NCBI GenBank assembly: GCA_963706785.1
Contig: CAVPNJ010000002.1
Coordinates: forward strand, 806,001 to 870,000
Source: Pollutimonas sp963706785
Lineage (GTDB): Bacteria; Pseudomonadota; Gammaproteobacteria; Burkholderiales; Burkholderiaceae_B
Reading direction: 5' to 3'
Length of the DNA: 64,000 nt
The first letter of the stretch is position 1, and each line of letters starts with the position of its first letter. The notes beneath the pieces were generated by a model. It made no database searches. It was not told the DNA's origin and saw only the letters and a list, made by a program, of their open reading frames with translations. The translations under genes were made by a program, and so were the position numbers. Of this stretch, positions 55,918-64,000 are shown piece by piece.

Positions 55918-56778
55918 ATGGACACCGATGCCCGACTTGCAGACTTAGTACAACGCATTGCAGCATTTTCCGTAGGAAATCAGGGCGGAAATCCCGCAGG
56001 GGTTTTTATCAACAACGTCCTTCCGGACGACGTGATAATGCAGCGCATCGCCGCGCGTATAGGATATTCGGAAACGGCTTTTGCCTGCGAAACCGGCCCC
56101 GGATGGCGAGTTCGCTACTTTTCTCCCGAATCGGAAGTTCCTTTTTGCGGCCACGCCACTATCGCGCTGGGCGCTGCGCTCGCCGGGGAAAAAGGGGATG
56201 GCGTATTCGAACTGACTACCAATAATGCCAATATTACAGTCGAGGCGCAGCGCGCCGGAAACTTGATCCGTGCTGCGCTGCAGTCGCCTCCAACCCGAAG
56301 CAGCGTCATGGACGCCAAGCTCCAAGCTGACGTTTTAGCGTTATTCGGGTACACGGCCGACGATCTCGATTTACGCCTTCCGCCGGCGCGCGCCAATGCC
56401 GGCGCAGATCATCTAATTCTGGCATTGAAGACGCGCGAACTACTTAGCGCCATGAAATATGAATTGGCGGCCGGCCGCGAATTCATGAAGCAATTCGGTG
56501 TAACCACCGTGGCATGGATCCATGCCGAAACCTTTACCCGATTTCACTCCCGTAACGCTTTCGCATCCGGAGGCATTTATGAAGATCCGGCCACCGGCGC
56601 TGCTGCTGCGGCCCTCGCGGGCTATTTGCGCGATATAGGTTGGGCACATAATGGCAGGATTGATATTTTTCAGGGGCAGGACATGGGGCGTCCGTCGCAT
56701 TTACTTGCGGAATTCTCCTTTGTACCGGGAAGTTCTGTCCGCGTTTCCGGCACCGCAAGGAAGATCACAGAAGATTAA
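55918..56778 (+). CDS. PhzF family phenazine biosynthesis-like isomerase
   Basis: This 286-residue protein has the PhzF fold signatures: GGNPAGVF near the N terminus, the catalytic Glu in IGYSETAFA, CGHATIALGAALA, and the C-terminal DPATGAAAAALAGYL. Start at ATG 55918 with AGGA upstream. No other phenazine genes are nearby, so it is one of the many stand-alone members whose substrate is unknown. Confidence 0.9.
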   Translation: MDTDARLADLVQRIAAFSVGNQGGNPAGVFINNVLPDDVIMQRIAARIGYSETAFACETGPGWRVRYFSPESEVPFCGHATIALGAALAGEKGDGVFELTTNNANITVEAQRAGNLIRAALQSPPTRSSVMDAKLQADVLALFGYTADDLDLRLPPARANAGADHLILALKTRELLSAMKYELAAGREFMKQFGVTTVAWIHAETFTRFHSRNAFASGGIYEDPATGAAAAALAGYLRDIGWAHNGRIDIFQGQDMGRPSHLLAEFSFVPGSSVRVSGTARKITED

Positions 56779-56812
56779 GTACTATGGGTTTGCTGAATAG
56801 CATCAAGCCATC

Positions 56813-57556
56813 ATGGTAACGGCCACATTTAGATTTTACGAAGAGCTGAACGATTTCCTGGCCCCCGAGCGGCGCCAGCGTTCGTTCGACAGCCCCTGTG
56901 CGCGAGCTGCAACAGTCAAGCACATGATCGAAGCCTTGGGCGTTCCACATACGGAAGTCGAGATAATCTTGGTAAATGGGGAATCCGTCGATTTCAACAC
57001 CTTGGTGAAAGACGGCGACCGAATAGCGGTGTATCCAAAATTCGAAACCTTCGACGTTAGCCAGTTACTGAAGGTTCGCTCGGAGCCGCTACGGACCCTG
57101 CGCTTCATTGCGGATGCGCACTTGGGCGGACTGGCGCGCCTTTTGCGGCTGGCCGGATTCGACACCCTGTATAACAATCACTTTCAGGACGACGAAATCG
57201 AAATCATCGCGGCGCTTGAAAACCGAATAGTGTTGACGCGGGATCGTGAGCTGCTCAAGCGGCGTTCAATCACACATGGATGCTACGTACATACACTAAA
57301 ACCAGCGCAGCAATTGCGCGAATTATTTGACCGACTGGATCTCACGAACAGCGCCCGTCCCTTCAGCTTATGCTTGCAATGCAATACGCCGTTGCGATCC
57401 GTAAACAAGGCAATTGTGCTGGATCGTATCCCCCCCACCGCCCGCCTGCTGTACCAGCATTTCAGCATCTGCGATATTTGCGAAGGCATATTCTGGCAGG
57501 GGTCCCACTGGCAACGGATGCGCGCACTGCTGGATAACACGATGGCGCGCAAATGA
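56813..57556 (+). CDS. Ubiquitin-like/Mut7-C RNase domain protein
   Basis: This 247-residue protein has an N-terminal ThiS/ubiquitin-like domain (about 1-85, ending DGDRIAVYPKFE) fused to a Mut7-C PIN-fold nuclease domain (FIADAHLGGLARLLRLAGFDT; NRIVLTRDRELLKRR). The C terminus carries a zinc ribbon with CLQCN and CDICEGIFW. This Ub-Mut7-C arrangement is a known family of predicted RNases without established targets. The acidic residues of the PIN active site appear present. No partner gene is evident. Confidence 0.88.
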   Translation: MVTATFRFYEELNDFLAPERRQRSFDSPCARAATVKHMIEALGVPHTEVEIILVNGESVDFNTLVKDGDRIAVYPKFETFDVSQLLKVRSEPLRTLRFIADAHLGGLARLLRLAGFDTLYNNHFQDDEIEIIAALENRIVLTRDRELLKRRSITHGCYVHTLKPAQQLRELFDRLDLTNSARPFSLCLQCNTPLRSVNKAIVLDRIPPTARLLYQHFSICDICEGIFWQGSHWQRMRALLDNTMARK

Positions 57557-57567
57557 TTTCAGATAGT

Positions 57568-57774
57568 TCATTCGAGCGTGAAACCGATCTGTATTGAAAC
57601 CTGCCAGTGCTGCACCTTGCCTTCGGAGACATGGCCACGAGTCTCGATAACTTTGAACCATTGAATGTTACGTACCGTTTCATGCGCTTTGGCGATCGCG
57701 GTGCTGACTGCATCTTCAATACTAGTAACGGAAGAGCCGGTTAATTCGATTTGTTTGTATACATGACTGCTCAT
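57568..57774 (-). CDS. Dodecin family flavoprotein
   Basis: This 68-residue protein matches dodecin, a dodecameric flavin-storage protein (YKQIELTGSSVTSIEDAVSTAI; RNIQWFKVIETRGHV with the flavin-stacking Trp; QHWQVSIQIGFTL). Length is exact. It is convergent with the Ub-Mut7-C gene, 11 bases apart, and follows an acyltransferase gene on the same strand. Confidence 0.93.
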   Translation of the reverse strand: MSSHVYKQIELTGSSVTSIEDAVSTAIAKAHETVRNIQWFKVIETRGHVSEGKVQHWQVSIQIGFTLE

Positions 57775-57844
57775 AGTATTGCTCCTTGAAGACTCACGGG
57801 AAATACGCGTTCCATGTTATGAGCTTTGCTCGCGGACTACAAGC

Positions 57845-58876
57845 TTAAGTCACATGTAAAAACGGACGAAAACGTCGGAGCAACATGATCAGCAGCAACG
57901 AAACGACGAAGACGAAGGAAGCGATCGCAGGGATAGACCACCAGGAAGAGCCACTTGCCCCAGGCATGCCGACCATCGCCGTCGTTCGATCCAGAACAAA
58001 TATATGGATGCAGTACACCCCAAAAGTGCAAGCGGAAAGTCTGCTCAGAATTGCTGAATAAGGACGAAGCTTTACGCCAAGGCCATAGAGCACATTAAAG
58101 ATACATACCGATGCCGCCATTACTAGGGGCGACAGATAATCGTAAAACAAGGCGTTGGGGGCTTCCATATGGCGGGAATAGATAAACGTGGCCACCATCG
58201 TCAACGAGCTGAAAACAATAAAAAGCCCAGCGCTGCTCCACCAATACCGAGTCCTCTCTGATTTTTCCTGGTAAATCTCGAATACATATGCGCCAAGGAA
58301 CAGGTAACCCATCAACCCGAAGAACGAGCCAAGCTCATAGGTCTCCATCAAGTCTATATCGAAATCCATCACGGTCTGCACGATAGGCAGAGCCGATACG
58401 AGGACCCAGAATGCGAGAAAAAGCTGTTTCTCAGATCGCTTTGACGTCAGCCAAATATTGCGCAGAAACGGCACAAACAGATAAATCCCTAGAATGGCGT
58501 ACAAATACCATAGGTGGTAAACCACGGGTCCACTTGCCAATGTCTGTAACCAATCCATCCACCCGCCATAGCTCTTACCTTGGGACGTATTCCAAATCAT
58601 ATAAAACAATGACCAGAACAAAAGCGGCGGCAGGATACGTGCAAAGCGTTTGGTGAAGAAAGCGGGAAGGTCCTCCTTCTTATTCAACAGCAGCACGCCC
58701 GATATCATCAAAAATATCGGTACGCAACTGCGCGTCAGGGAGTCATAAAAATTTGATGCCCACCACTGTCCATCAAATACATGAAACTGGGTAGCTGCAA
58801 CATGGAGCATAATTACCATGAAGCATGCCCCTACTCTCGCAGTATCCATTCCTGCACTAAAACTACCTTTCGACAT
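57845..58876 (-). CDS. Acyltransferase 3 family membrane protein
   Basis: This inner-membrane enzyme of 343 residues has about ten hydrophobic segments and the family start DTARVGACFMVIMLHVAATQF with the conserved His. It belongs to the OatA/WecH-type acyltransferase 3 group that acetylates or acylates sugars in the envelope. I start at ATG 58876 (MSKGSFSAGMDTARV); longer readings to 59023 overlap the upstream divergent region. The acceptor is unknown. Confidence 0.85.
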   Translation of the reverse strand: MSKGSFSAGMDTARVGACFMVIMLHVAATQFHVFDGQWWASNFYDSLTRSCVPIFLMISGVLLLNKKEDLPAFFTKRFARILPPLLFWSLFYMIWNTSQGKSYGGWMDWLQTLASGPVVYHLWYLYAILGIYLFVPFLRNIWLTSKRSEKQLFLAFWVLVSALPIVQTVMDFDIDLMETYELGSFFGLMGYLFLGAYVFEIYQEKSERTRYWWSSAGLFIVFSSLTMVATFIYSRHMEAPNALFYDYLSPLVMAASVCIFNVLYGLGVKLRPYSAILSRLSACTFGVYCIHIFVLDRTTAMVGMPGASGSSWWSIPAIASFVFVVSLLLIMLLRRFRPFLHVT

Positions 58877-59078
58877 CACCCATCCTGTTGAAACTACGAT
58901 AATCAGGGGCGCAGTTAGAATGCCGTCCCACCTGCTTAGTAGTAACATGAATGCGTCTTTCGTTAGCCTCGCGGTATGTCGGGCTGTAACTAGAAATGTG
59001 GGAATACAAAAGAGGCGCATCACATCGCTTAGCCGTATTGCGAAAATACCGAAGAATCAATCCCATGCGAGGTGCACT

Positions 59079-59564
59079 TTGAAAAAGCTTTTTATTGTTC
59101 GTCACGCCAAGTCGGATCACACTGACGCGCTACTCGACAGCGAACGGCCATTGAACGGTCGAGGAATACAAGAGGCCACTACGATGGGTCGGCGACTGGC
59201 AAAAAGAGGTCTGAGTCCGAATCTTTTGGTGTCGAGCCCTGCTGTGCGGGCACTGACAACCGCGCGGATAATGGCTCAGGATCTGGGCTACCAGCTGACT
59301 GACATCGCCGTAGAGGATGATTTATATGACGCTGAAGCAAGCGATATATTGACGGTTGTTCGCAATCTGGACGATCGGGCAAATGTCGTCATGATATTCG
59401 GTCATAACCCCGGGCTGACCGATCTGGTACATCAGTTGTGGCCGCCGATCACCCATTTGCCAACGTGCGCTGTAGCGGAGTTCAATTTCGAAGTCGACTC
59501 TTGGTCAAAAATCGGCGATGTCGCGCCCGTTAACGTGGCGCTTATGTCGCCAAAAGAACATTAA
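59079..59564 (+). CDS. sixA: Phosphohistidine phosphatase SixA family
   Basis: This 161-residue histidine phosphatase begins KKLFIVRHAKSDH (catalytic RHA) and later has SSPAVRALTTA and FGHNPGLTDLV (second catalytic His). No in-frame ATG precedes the family start; I choose TTG 59079, with GAGGTG upstream. Longer readings begin inside the divergent gene. SixA proteins dephosphorylate histidine-phosphotransfer proteins such as PtsP/NPr or ArcB; the target here is unknown. Confidence 0.9.
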   Translation: MKKLFIVRHAKSDHTDALLDSERPLNGRGIQEATTMGRRLAKRGLSPNLLVSSPAVRALTTARIMAQDLGYQLTDIAVEDDLYDAEASDILTVVRNLDDRANVVMIFGHNPGLTDLVHQLWPPITHLPTCAVAEFNFEVDSWSKIGDVAPVNVALMSPKEH

Positions 59565-59636
59565 GCCGTCCATAACAGATTACGATATGGCTAGGGGCAA
59601 AAGCCTGAACATTCAAGTACGCAACTGGAACAAAAA

Positions 59637-59969
59637 ATGATTGATGCACTAACCGCAGGCAGGCTGTATGGCGCGGCAAAACAAGGTACAGGGAAAACCG
59701 GCGAGACCTACACCACGGCGAAAGTCAAAGTCGCGGCCGGCAATGGCGATACCCTGTTGTGCAACGTCATCGCATTCGACGAAAAGGTACAGGAACAATT
59801 ACTTGCGCTAGACGATGGAGATTCGGTCGCCATGTCGGGAAGTTTGACCCCGAAAGTGTATCAAGACAAAACAGGAGACACTCGGCCCACCATAGATTTG
59901 GTGTGTCATGCAGTAATGACCCCGTATCATGTGCAGCGTAAACGTCAAGCCATGCTGAATCCGGAATAA
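59637..59969 (+). CDS. Single-stranded DNA-binding protein-like OB-fold protein
   Basis: This 110-residue protein matches the SSB-like OB fold (GRLYGAAKQGTGKTGETYTTAKVKV; LLCNVIAFDE; GDSVAMSGSLTPKVYQDKTG). It lacks the acidic C-terminal tip (DDDIPF type) used by canonical SSB to recruit partners, ending QAMLNPE. It is therefore probably a paralogue with a special role, or a general OB-fold protein. No mobile element genes lie next to it. Confidence 0.8.
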   Translation: MIDALTAGRLYGAAKQGTGKTGETYTTAKVKVAAGNGDTLLCNVIAFDEKVQEQLLALDDGDSVAMSGSLTPKVYQDKTGDTRPTIDLVCHAVMTPYHVQRKRQAMLNPE

Positions 59970-60117
59970 CCACTGACGCTCACCCCACCTTCATCGCTCA
60001 TATCCGATCCGCTATTTCCTTCAATCCCAGTCCCGGCATCAAAATGCAGGAATCATCCTCGGTTTCGAAATCTCGTGGCTGAATAGTGCTCTGGTGATTG
60101 ACATCGCAAAGCGTCGC

Positions 60118-60909
60118 TTATAAGTTTGCGCTCATCTTCTCAATCCGCTCCATTAAGCTCAGCGCATTGGGCACAGCCTCGCCGCTCGCAGTATTGTCGA
60201 AGATGCACCATACCCTTCGCTTGCCGCGACGCGCGGCAATAATCTGTGCCGCTACCTTATCGATAAATGCTTGGTCATAGGCCGAATAATAAATTCGCGG
60301 CGCACCATGCAAGCGCAGGTACAACGTGTGGCTATCGCCTATAGGTTTTACGCCCGCGACAGGCGATGGATCGGCATGGACACACGCGATTTCCGCGTTC
60401 TTCATTAAGTTTGCAGCTGCCGGCGTGAACCAGCTTGCATGACGTGGCTCACATGCGACATCCGCATTCGTAAGGCGACGTAGCGTGGCAAAAAAAATCT
60501 GCGCTTCGGCTTGAATCAACGCCAGGCTGGGCGGAAGCTGCAACAGCAGACAACCCAGTTTGTCCCCGAGCGGAGCAATCTGATCGATAAACGCGCGTAT
60601 GACGTCATCCTTTACGCGGAGTTTGCTTTCGTGCGAAATGATGCGCGGGACTTTGACACAGAAGCGAAATGCATCGGGTACGCTAGCGGCCCAACGAGCA
60701 TAAGTCTTCGCAAGATGTGGACGGTAGAACGTGGAGTTGATTTCGACCGACGGAAAGACTTGAGCGTACCGTTCCAGATGAGTGCCATCCGCCGGAAAAC
60801 GTTCCGCAACCTGAGAATTTAGGCCCCAACCGGCGCACCCAATGTAAACGGACGACAGGGTGGGATGGATCGCCAGGGAAGACGCTTTTGACGCTTTGTT
60901 TTCTTTCAT
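60118..60909 (-). CDS. DUF72 domain-containing protein
   Basis: This 263-residue protein matches the DUF72/YecE family (YIGCAGWGLN; VEINSTFYRPHLAKTYARWAASVPDAFRFCVKVPR; GCLLLQLPPSLA; LYLRLHGAPRIYYSAY). The TIM-barrel fold is predicted, with no established function. Length is normal. It is convergent with the SSB-like gene. Confidence 0.92.
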   Translation of the reverse strand: MKENKASKASSLAIHPTLSSVYIGCAGWGLNSQVAERFPADGTHLERYAQVFPSVEINSTFYRPHLAKTYARWAASVPDAFRFCVKVPRIISHESKLRVKDDVIRAFIDQIAPLGDKLGCLLLQLPPSLALIQAEAQIFFATLRRLTNADVACEPRHASWFTPAAANLMKNAEIACVHADPSPVAGVKPIGDSHTLYLRLHGAPRIYYSAYDQAFIDKVAAQIIAARRGKRRVWCIFDNTASGEAVPNALSLMERIEKMSANL

Positions 60910-60979
60910 TTTTGCTTCCGGTTAGCAACATATCAGAAAGAACTGGAATGGCAGCCAATCACCACCTATCCATTTTGAG

Positions 60980-61684
60980 TCAACGCGTTTCGGTCGTACC
61001 TTTATCGGAAGAAATGGCGGCGACCGCACGATCCATGCCGTTCAATACATGTTGTTTAAATGCGCTTTCCGTGCGCTCTACATCGCGCGCCGCCACGGCA
61101 TCGACGATTTCGCGATGCTCTTTGTTCGAAACGTTAACGCCCTCCGGCTGCACCAGGCTGCGATGACGGTACAAATGGAGTTCCTTGTCGGTACCCAGCA
61201 GCATTTCCGACAAGCGCTTGTTGCGCGCGCATTCCACCAAACGAATGTGAAATGCAATGTTTTGACGGTAATACTCTTCGACATCGCCATTCTGGACAAG
61301 TTGCTCCATGTGCGCCACCATGGTGCGCAACTCTGCGATTTCGTCCTCGGTGGCGCGCTTCGCAATAAGACCTCCTGCCAGTTGAGCCAAGGCGCCGCGG
61401 ATCTCATAGATGGCTAGCGCTTGTTCAAGGTCGACACTTCGAACAAAAACGCCGCGGTTCTTAATGACCTCGACCAGACCAGCTTGTTCGAGCTGACGGC
61501 AGGCCTCACGAATCGGGCTCCTGCTAGTCCCAAACCGTTGCGCCAAGGCAAGCTCATTGATCCGCTGACCGGCGACGAGTTCGCCATTCAGGATCATGTG
61601 CTCGATTCGCTCCCGAAGAAGCGAAGGCAGCGACGCCGACTGGAGGAATGAGAGCGAAGTCGAATTGTCGGCCGTTGGTGTCAT
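60980..61684 (-). CDS. GntR family regulator, FadR/FCD type
   Basis: This 234-residue regulator has an N-terminal winged helix (NELALAQRFGTSRSPIREACRQLEQAGLVEV) and a C-terminal FCD domain (about 85-225) with His/Asp metal-binding residues (HIRLVECARNKRL). It belongs to the group that senses sugar acids and other carboxylates. The next genes upstream on the same strand encode a lactonase-like amidohydrolase, uronate dehydrogenase and a Bug receptor, which it probably controls. Confidence 0.92.
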   Translation of the reverse strand: MTPTADNSTSLSFLQSASLPSLLRERIEHMILNGELVAGQRINELALAQRFGTSRSPIREACRQLEQAGLVEVIKNRGVFVRSVDLEQALAIYEIRGALAQLAGGLIAKRATEDEIAELRTMVAHMEQLVQNGDVEEYYRQNIAFHIRLVECARNKRLSEMLLGTDKELHLYRHRSLVQPEGVNVSNKEHREIVDAVAARDVERTESAFKQHVLNGMDRAVAAISSDKGTTETR

Positions 61685-61769
61685 ATCAGCTGTTCAAATT
61701 GACAACGTCAATGTCGATATTGACGTCGGGCTGGCCGCACAGCCAGCTTAACTGGCCCATACAGTGCGC

Positions 61770-62612
61770 CTAAGAATTGGCAAAGCCGTAAATGCTGGCC
61801 GGATTGTGGACAAATACCGCTAAGCGTTCGGTCTCGGAACGCAACACGCTTAAGAGCGATTCCAGACATCTGCGATCATTCGGCTTGTCGTTTGGAGCGA
61901 AATTAGGATGTGGCCAATTCATTCCCCATACGATGCGTTCCATCCCCGCGTCCAATAGGGCATGCAATCGCGATTCTAACATTGTGAAGTCGGCTTCTCC
62001 GGCAGTGGTGCTGTAGTAAGGGGCGGCGAACTTAAACCAACCCCCTTTGCTCACGAATGTCAATAACGACGTAAATTCTGCCGAGTCGACCGGGAATTTA
62101 GGTGGTAGACGTCCTAAGTGATCTATTACCACGGGGCAAGGCAAATCCAGCAGTGCATTTACACTTTGCGCCAACACGGGACCGCCCCCCTGCACGATCA
62201 GGCTCCACCCCAGGGGCGCGATTTGTCTTGCCGTTCTGCCAATAGCGGCGAGATCAAGGGGGGCACTGTCGGGAAACAGAAAACGGACCCCGCGAACGCC
62301 CGCCAAATCGAGTTGCTTCAACGCTTGATGGCTGAGACTTTCATCCGGCATGATGATCCCTCGCGCGCGCGATAACCCTAATTTGTTCAAGGCATCGAGC
62401 AGGCAGCGCGTATCAGAGCCATATGCCTTAGGCTGTACCAAGACGAAGCGCTCGACTCCCATTGGCGCTGCAACCGCCAAGTAATCATCCAGACTAGTAT
62501 TTGGATCCAGGCGATGCCCAGACAAGACAGGATATGCACGTGGATCGCCATAAATATGCGAGTGGGTGTCACATGACAAAGGTGGCAAACGAAGTGAATT
62601 TGAAGCGATCAT
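61770..62612 (-). CDS. Amidohydrolase family protein, lactonase-like (PDC-hydrolase family)
   Basis: This 280-residue TIM-barrel hydrolase matches the COG3618/2-pyrone-4,6-dicarboxylate lactonase group. The DTHSHIYG metal-binding motif is at the N terminus. A central IVQGGGPVL and the VIDHLGRLPP and GMNWPHPN motifs follow. I start at ATG 62612 (MIASNSLRLPP) with GAGG upstream; a TTG at 62630 would overlap the stop of the dehydrogenase gene. It starts 14 bases after that gene, so a sugar-acid lactone produced by the dehydrogenase is the likely substrate. Confidence 0.88.
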   Translation of the reverse strand: MIASNSLRLPPLSCDTHSHIYGDPRAYPVLSGHRLDPNTSLDDYLAVAAPMGVERFVLVQPKAYGSDTRCLLDALNKLGLSRARGIIMPDESLSHQALKQLDLAGVRGVRFLFPDSAPLDLAAIGRTARQIAPLGWSLIVQGGGPVLAQSVNALLDLPCPVVIDHLGRLPPKFPVDSAEFTSLLTFVSKGGWFKFAAPYYSTTAGEADFTMLESRLHALLDAGMERIVWGMNWPHPNFAPNDKPNDRRCLESLLSVLRSETERLAVFVHNPASIYGFANS

Positions 62613-62626
62613 TGACGGCCTCAAAT

Positions 62627-63448
62627 TCAAGAGTTTGTTGATTCAACGGGCCAAACTGCCATTCCGTAGTCGGCTCGCTTGCCGCCTTGCAGAGCATAGT
62701 GACCCACAGATTTCCCGCTCGCGACAAGAGACTCGATCTCAGCCTGATAGTGTGCCGCATTATCTTGGGGGACGTAATTCAAGTGTGCGGCGTGCGCGTT
62801 GCTCCACCAGGTATCGGAGTTGTTCGAGACTCCGTACACCACGTTGAATTCCACGACTTCAGCACTAAGACAGGCATGCACAAGGGCAACGAAGTCGGGC
62901 TCGCTAAGCCAGGTGGAGAGCTCACGCGGTTCGGTCGGCTTAGGCCTTGTCGAACCAATCCGCAGGCATACTGCTTCCAATCCGAATTTATCCCAAAAAT
63001 ATCGCGCTGTATTCTCGCCGAAGCACTTGCTAAGGCCATAGAGGCTATCTGGGCGTAGTAACGCATTATGGTCTAGTGGTTCAGCGACCGGATACATCCC
63101 GACGGCGTGGTGTGAGCTTGCATAGATGATACGGCGAACCCCCGCGCGCTTCGCCGCTTCAAAAATGTTATAAGTTCCAGCGATATTCACCTGTAGGGTC
63201 TCGTTCCAGTCATCTACATTAAGGCTTGCGCCAAGATGCACCACGCAATCGACACCCAGCATCATCTGCCTTACGCCGTCTACATCCGTAAGGTCGCAAG
63301 GCCACAGTTCTTCGCCTTCCATGGCGGGGTCCATCGCCGCAATATCCGAGAGCCGCAATGCGCGAACCTTACCCCGCAAATATTCACGTAAAAGTTTGCC
63401 CAGCTGCCCTGCGGCGCCGGTCACCAGAACTGTCTTTTCACTGATCAT
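62627..63448 (-). CDS. udh: Uronate dehydrogenase-like NAD-dependent epimerase/dehydratase family protein
   Basis: This 273-residue SDR-type enzyme closely resembles uronate dehydrogenase, which oxidises D-galacturonate or D-glucuronate to the aldarolactone with NAD+. It has VLVTGAAGQLGKLLRE at the N terminus, YASSHHAVGMYP, and the catalytic Tyr137-x3-Lys141 (YGLSKCFGENTAR). LSTWLSEPDF further on matches the Agrobacterium enzyme pattern. Family membership is firm; uronate specificity is inferred from similarity and context. Confidence 0.87.
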   Translation of the reverse strand: MISEKTVLVTGAAGQLGKLLREYLRGKVRALRLSDIAAMDPAMEGEELWPCDLTDVDGVRQMMLGVDCVVHLGASLNVDDWNETLQVNIAGTYNIFEAAKRAGVRRIIYASSHHAVGMYPVAEPLDHNALLRPDSLYGLSKCFGENTARYFWDKFGLEAVCLRIGSTRPKPTEPRELSTWLSEPDFVALVHACLSAEVVEFNVVYGVSNNSDTWWSNAHAAHLNYVPQDNAAHYQAEIESLVASGKSVGHYALQGGKRADYGMAVWPVESTNS

Positions 63449-63510
63449 ATTTCTATCCTATTCCGACGCCGCCAACATGGCGGCGCCTGCAAGCAAAGTT
63501 TCCGCGGGAA

Positions 63511-64000
63511 TCACTGCGCCTGCAGATTGTTCGCCTTGATCACGCTTCCCCAACGATCGTATTCCGACCGCAAAAATTCGGCGAACTGTTCGGGGCTATT
63601 CAGTACGGGCTCGTTTCCGGACGCGCTTAAACGCTCGGAAATTTCTTTCTGCTTCATAACAGTCGCCACATCGTTGTAGATTTTCTGGACTAGCTCCGGC
63701 GCCATCCCGGCAGGACCGTAAATGGCGTTCCAGGTAGCCGTAACGATCTCGCCCTGGCCCGATTCCGAAATAGTAGGAACATCAGGTGCCAACGCCGATC
63801 GCTTGGCACCTGTGGTCACCAATGCCTTCAGGCGCCCCGTCTCGACGTGCGGCATGCCCGATGGAATGTTGGCGAACAACACGCTGACCTGACCACCGGC
63901 CACATCGGTGAGGGCTGGCTGCTCACCTCGGTAAGGCACGTGAACACCGGAAATGCCGAATTGGGCCTTCAGCAATTCGGAAGTCATGTGCGGCGATGAA
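63511..64000 (-). CDS. Bug family tripartite tricarboxylate transporter receptor (partial)
   Basis: This is the C-terminal portion of a periplasmic Bug-family binding protein, cut by the right edge of the window. The reading frame stays open to 64000, with SSPHMTSELLK before the first internal Met. Family motifs include GVHVPYRGEQPALTDVAGGQV and LAPDVPTISESG. It is 62 bases upstream of the dehydrogenase on the same strand, so it probably delivers the substrate of the pathway (or a related sugar acid). Confidence 0.9.
   Translation of the reverse strand, partial: SSPHMTSELLKAQFGISGVHVPYRGEQPALTDVAGGQVSVLFANIPSGMPHVETGRLKALVTTGAKRSALAPDVPTISESGQGEIVTATWNAIYGPAGMAPELVQKIYNDVATVMKQKEISERLSASGNEPVLNSPEQFAEFLRSEYDRWGSVIKANNLQAQ

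Noticed and set aside
1..64000. CRISPR arrays, insertion sequences, phage genes
   Set aside because: No direct repeat arrays with spacers, transposases, integrases or phage proteins were seen.
1..64000. tRNA or rRNA genes
   Set aside because: No cloverleaf-type sequences or T-loop motifs were found in the intergenic gaps, though short ones could be missed by eye.

Overview
The window is a stretch of bacterial chromosome dominated by ordinary core genes. The gene set points to the Burkholderiales, most likely the Alcaligenaceae (Bordetella/Pusillimonas/Candidimonas neighbourhood). The evidence is two Bug-type tripartite tricarboxylate receptors (one cut by the right edge), a TRAP transporter, chorismate lyase UbiC, a surE-pcm-nlpD run, a fused hydantoinase A/B, and betaproteobacterial-looking RlmJ, YaeQ and PII. 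The genus is not resolved. No rRNA, tRNA, CRISPR array, insertion sequence, phage or plasmid gene was seen, and no gap between genes exceeds about 300 bases.

Layout. 1-2.1 kb: spoT, cut by the left edge and broken by a one-base frameshift. 2.2-8.7 kb (minus strand): a closely spaced run of a fused HyuA/HyuB (5-oxoprolinase-like) enzyme, an EamA exporter, an M23 peptidase and AzlC/AzlD, with azlC frameshifted. 8.9-11.7 kb: a divergent three-gene TRAP transporter. 11.7-15.9 kb: an aconitase-family enzyme with its swivel domain at the N terminus, a LysR regulator and a Bug receptor, probably a small carboxylate-utilisation locus. 16-29.6 kb: a lone lipoprotein-export-like ABC ATPase, tesA, ppiD (two frameshifts), a glycerophosphodiester phosphodiesterase, rlmJ, an rRNA pseudouridine synthase, ubiC, yaeQ, a gamma-glutamyltransferase, PII, a YbdG-type mechanosensitive channel, argH and rlmD. 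29.7-34 kb: a Spy-like protein, a DnaQ-fold exonuclease, nlpD, pcm, surE (frameshifted) and plsY. 34-43.6 kb: tsaD, a purine permease, thioredoxin, yigZ, an ABC-F protein, an LD-carboxypeptidase with a histidine tail, tadA, a HAD phosphatase and nnr. 43.7-50.5 kb: a YadG/YadH exporter, a diguanylate cyclase beside yajQ, an acyl-CoA synthetase and lrgAB. 50.7-61 kb: transporters, an SDR, an Lrp regulator divergent from a DMT exporter, PhzF, a Ub-Mut7-C protein, dodecin, an acyltransferase, SixA, an SSB-like protein and a DUF72 protein. 61-64 kb: a GntR regulator, a lactonase-like amidohydrolase, uronate dehydrogenase and a Bug receptor, which together look like a uronate/aldarate utilisation locus.

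Five single-base indels break conserved genes between 0 and 34 kb (spoT, azlC, ppiD twice, surE), and a sixth probably hides the start of the MFS gene at 50.7 kb. Each can be repaired by one base and the flanking protein is otherwise intact, so sequence error is more likely than gene decay. No wholly new system is evident. The best leads are the uronate/lactone locus at the right edge and the rearranged aconitase-family enzyme with its LysR and Bug neighbours.
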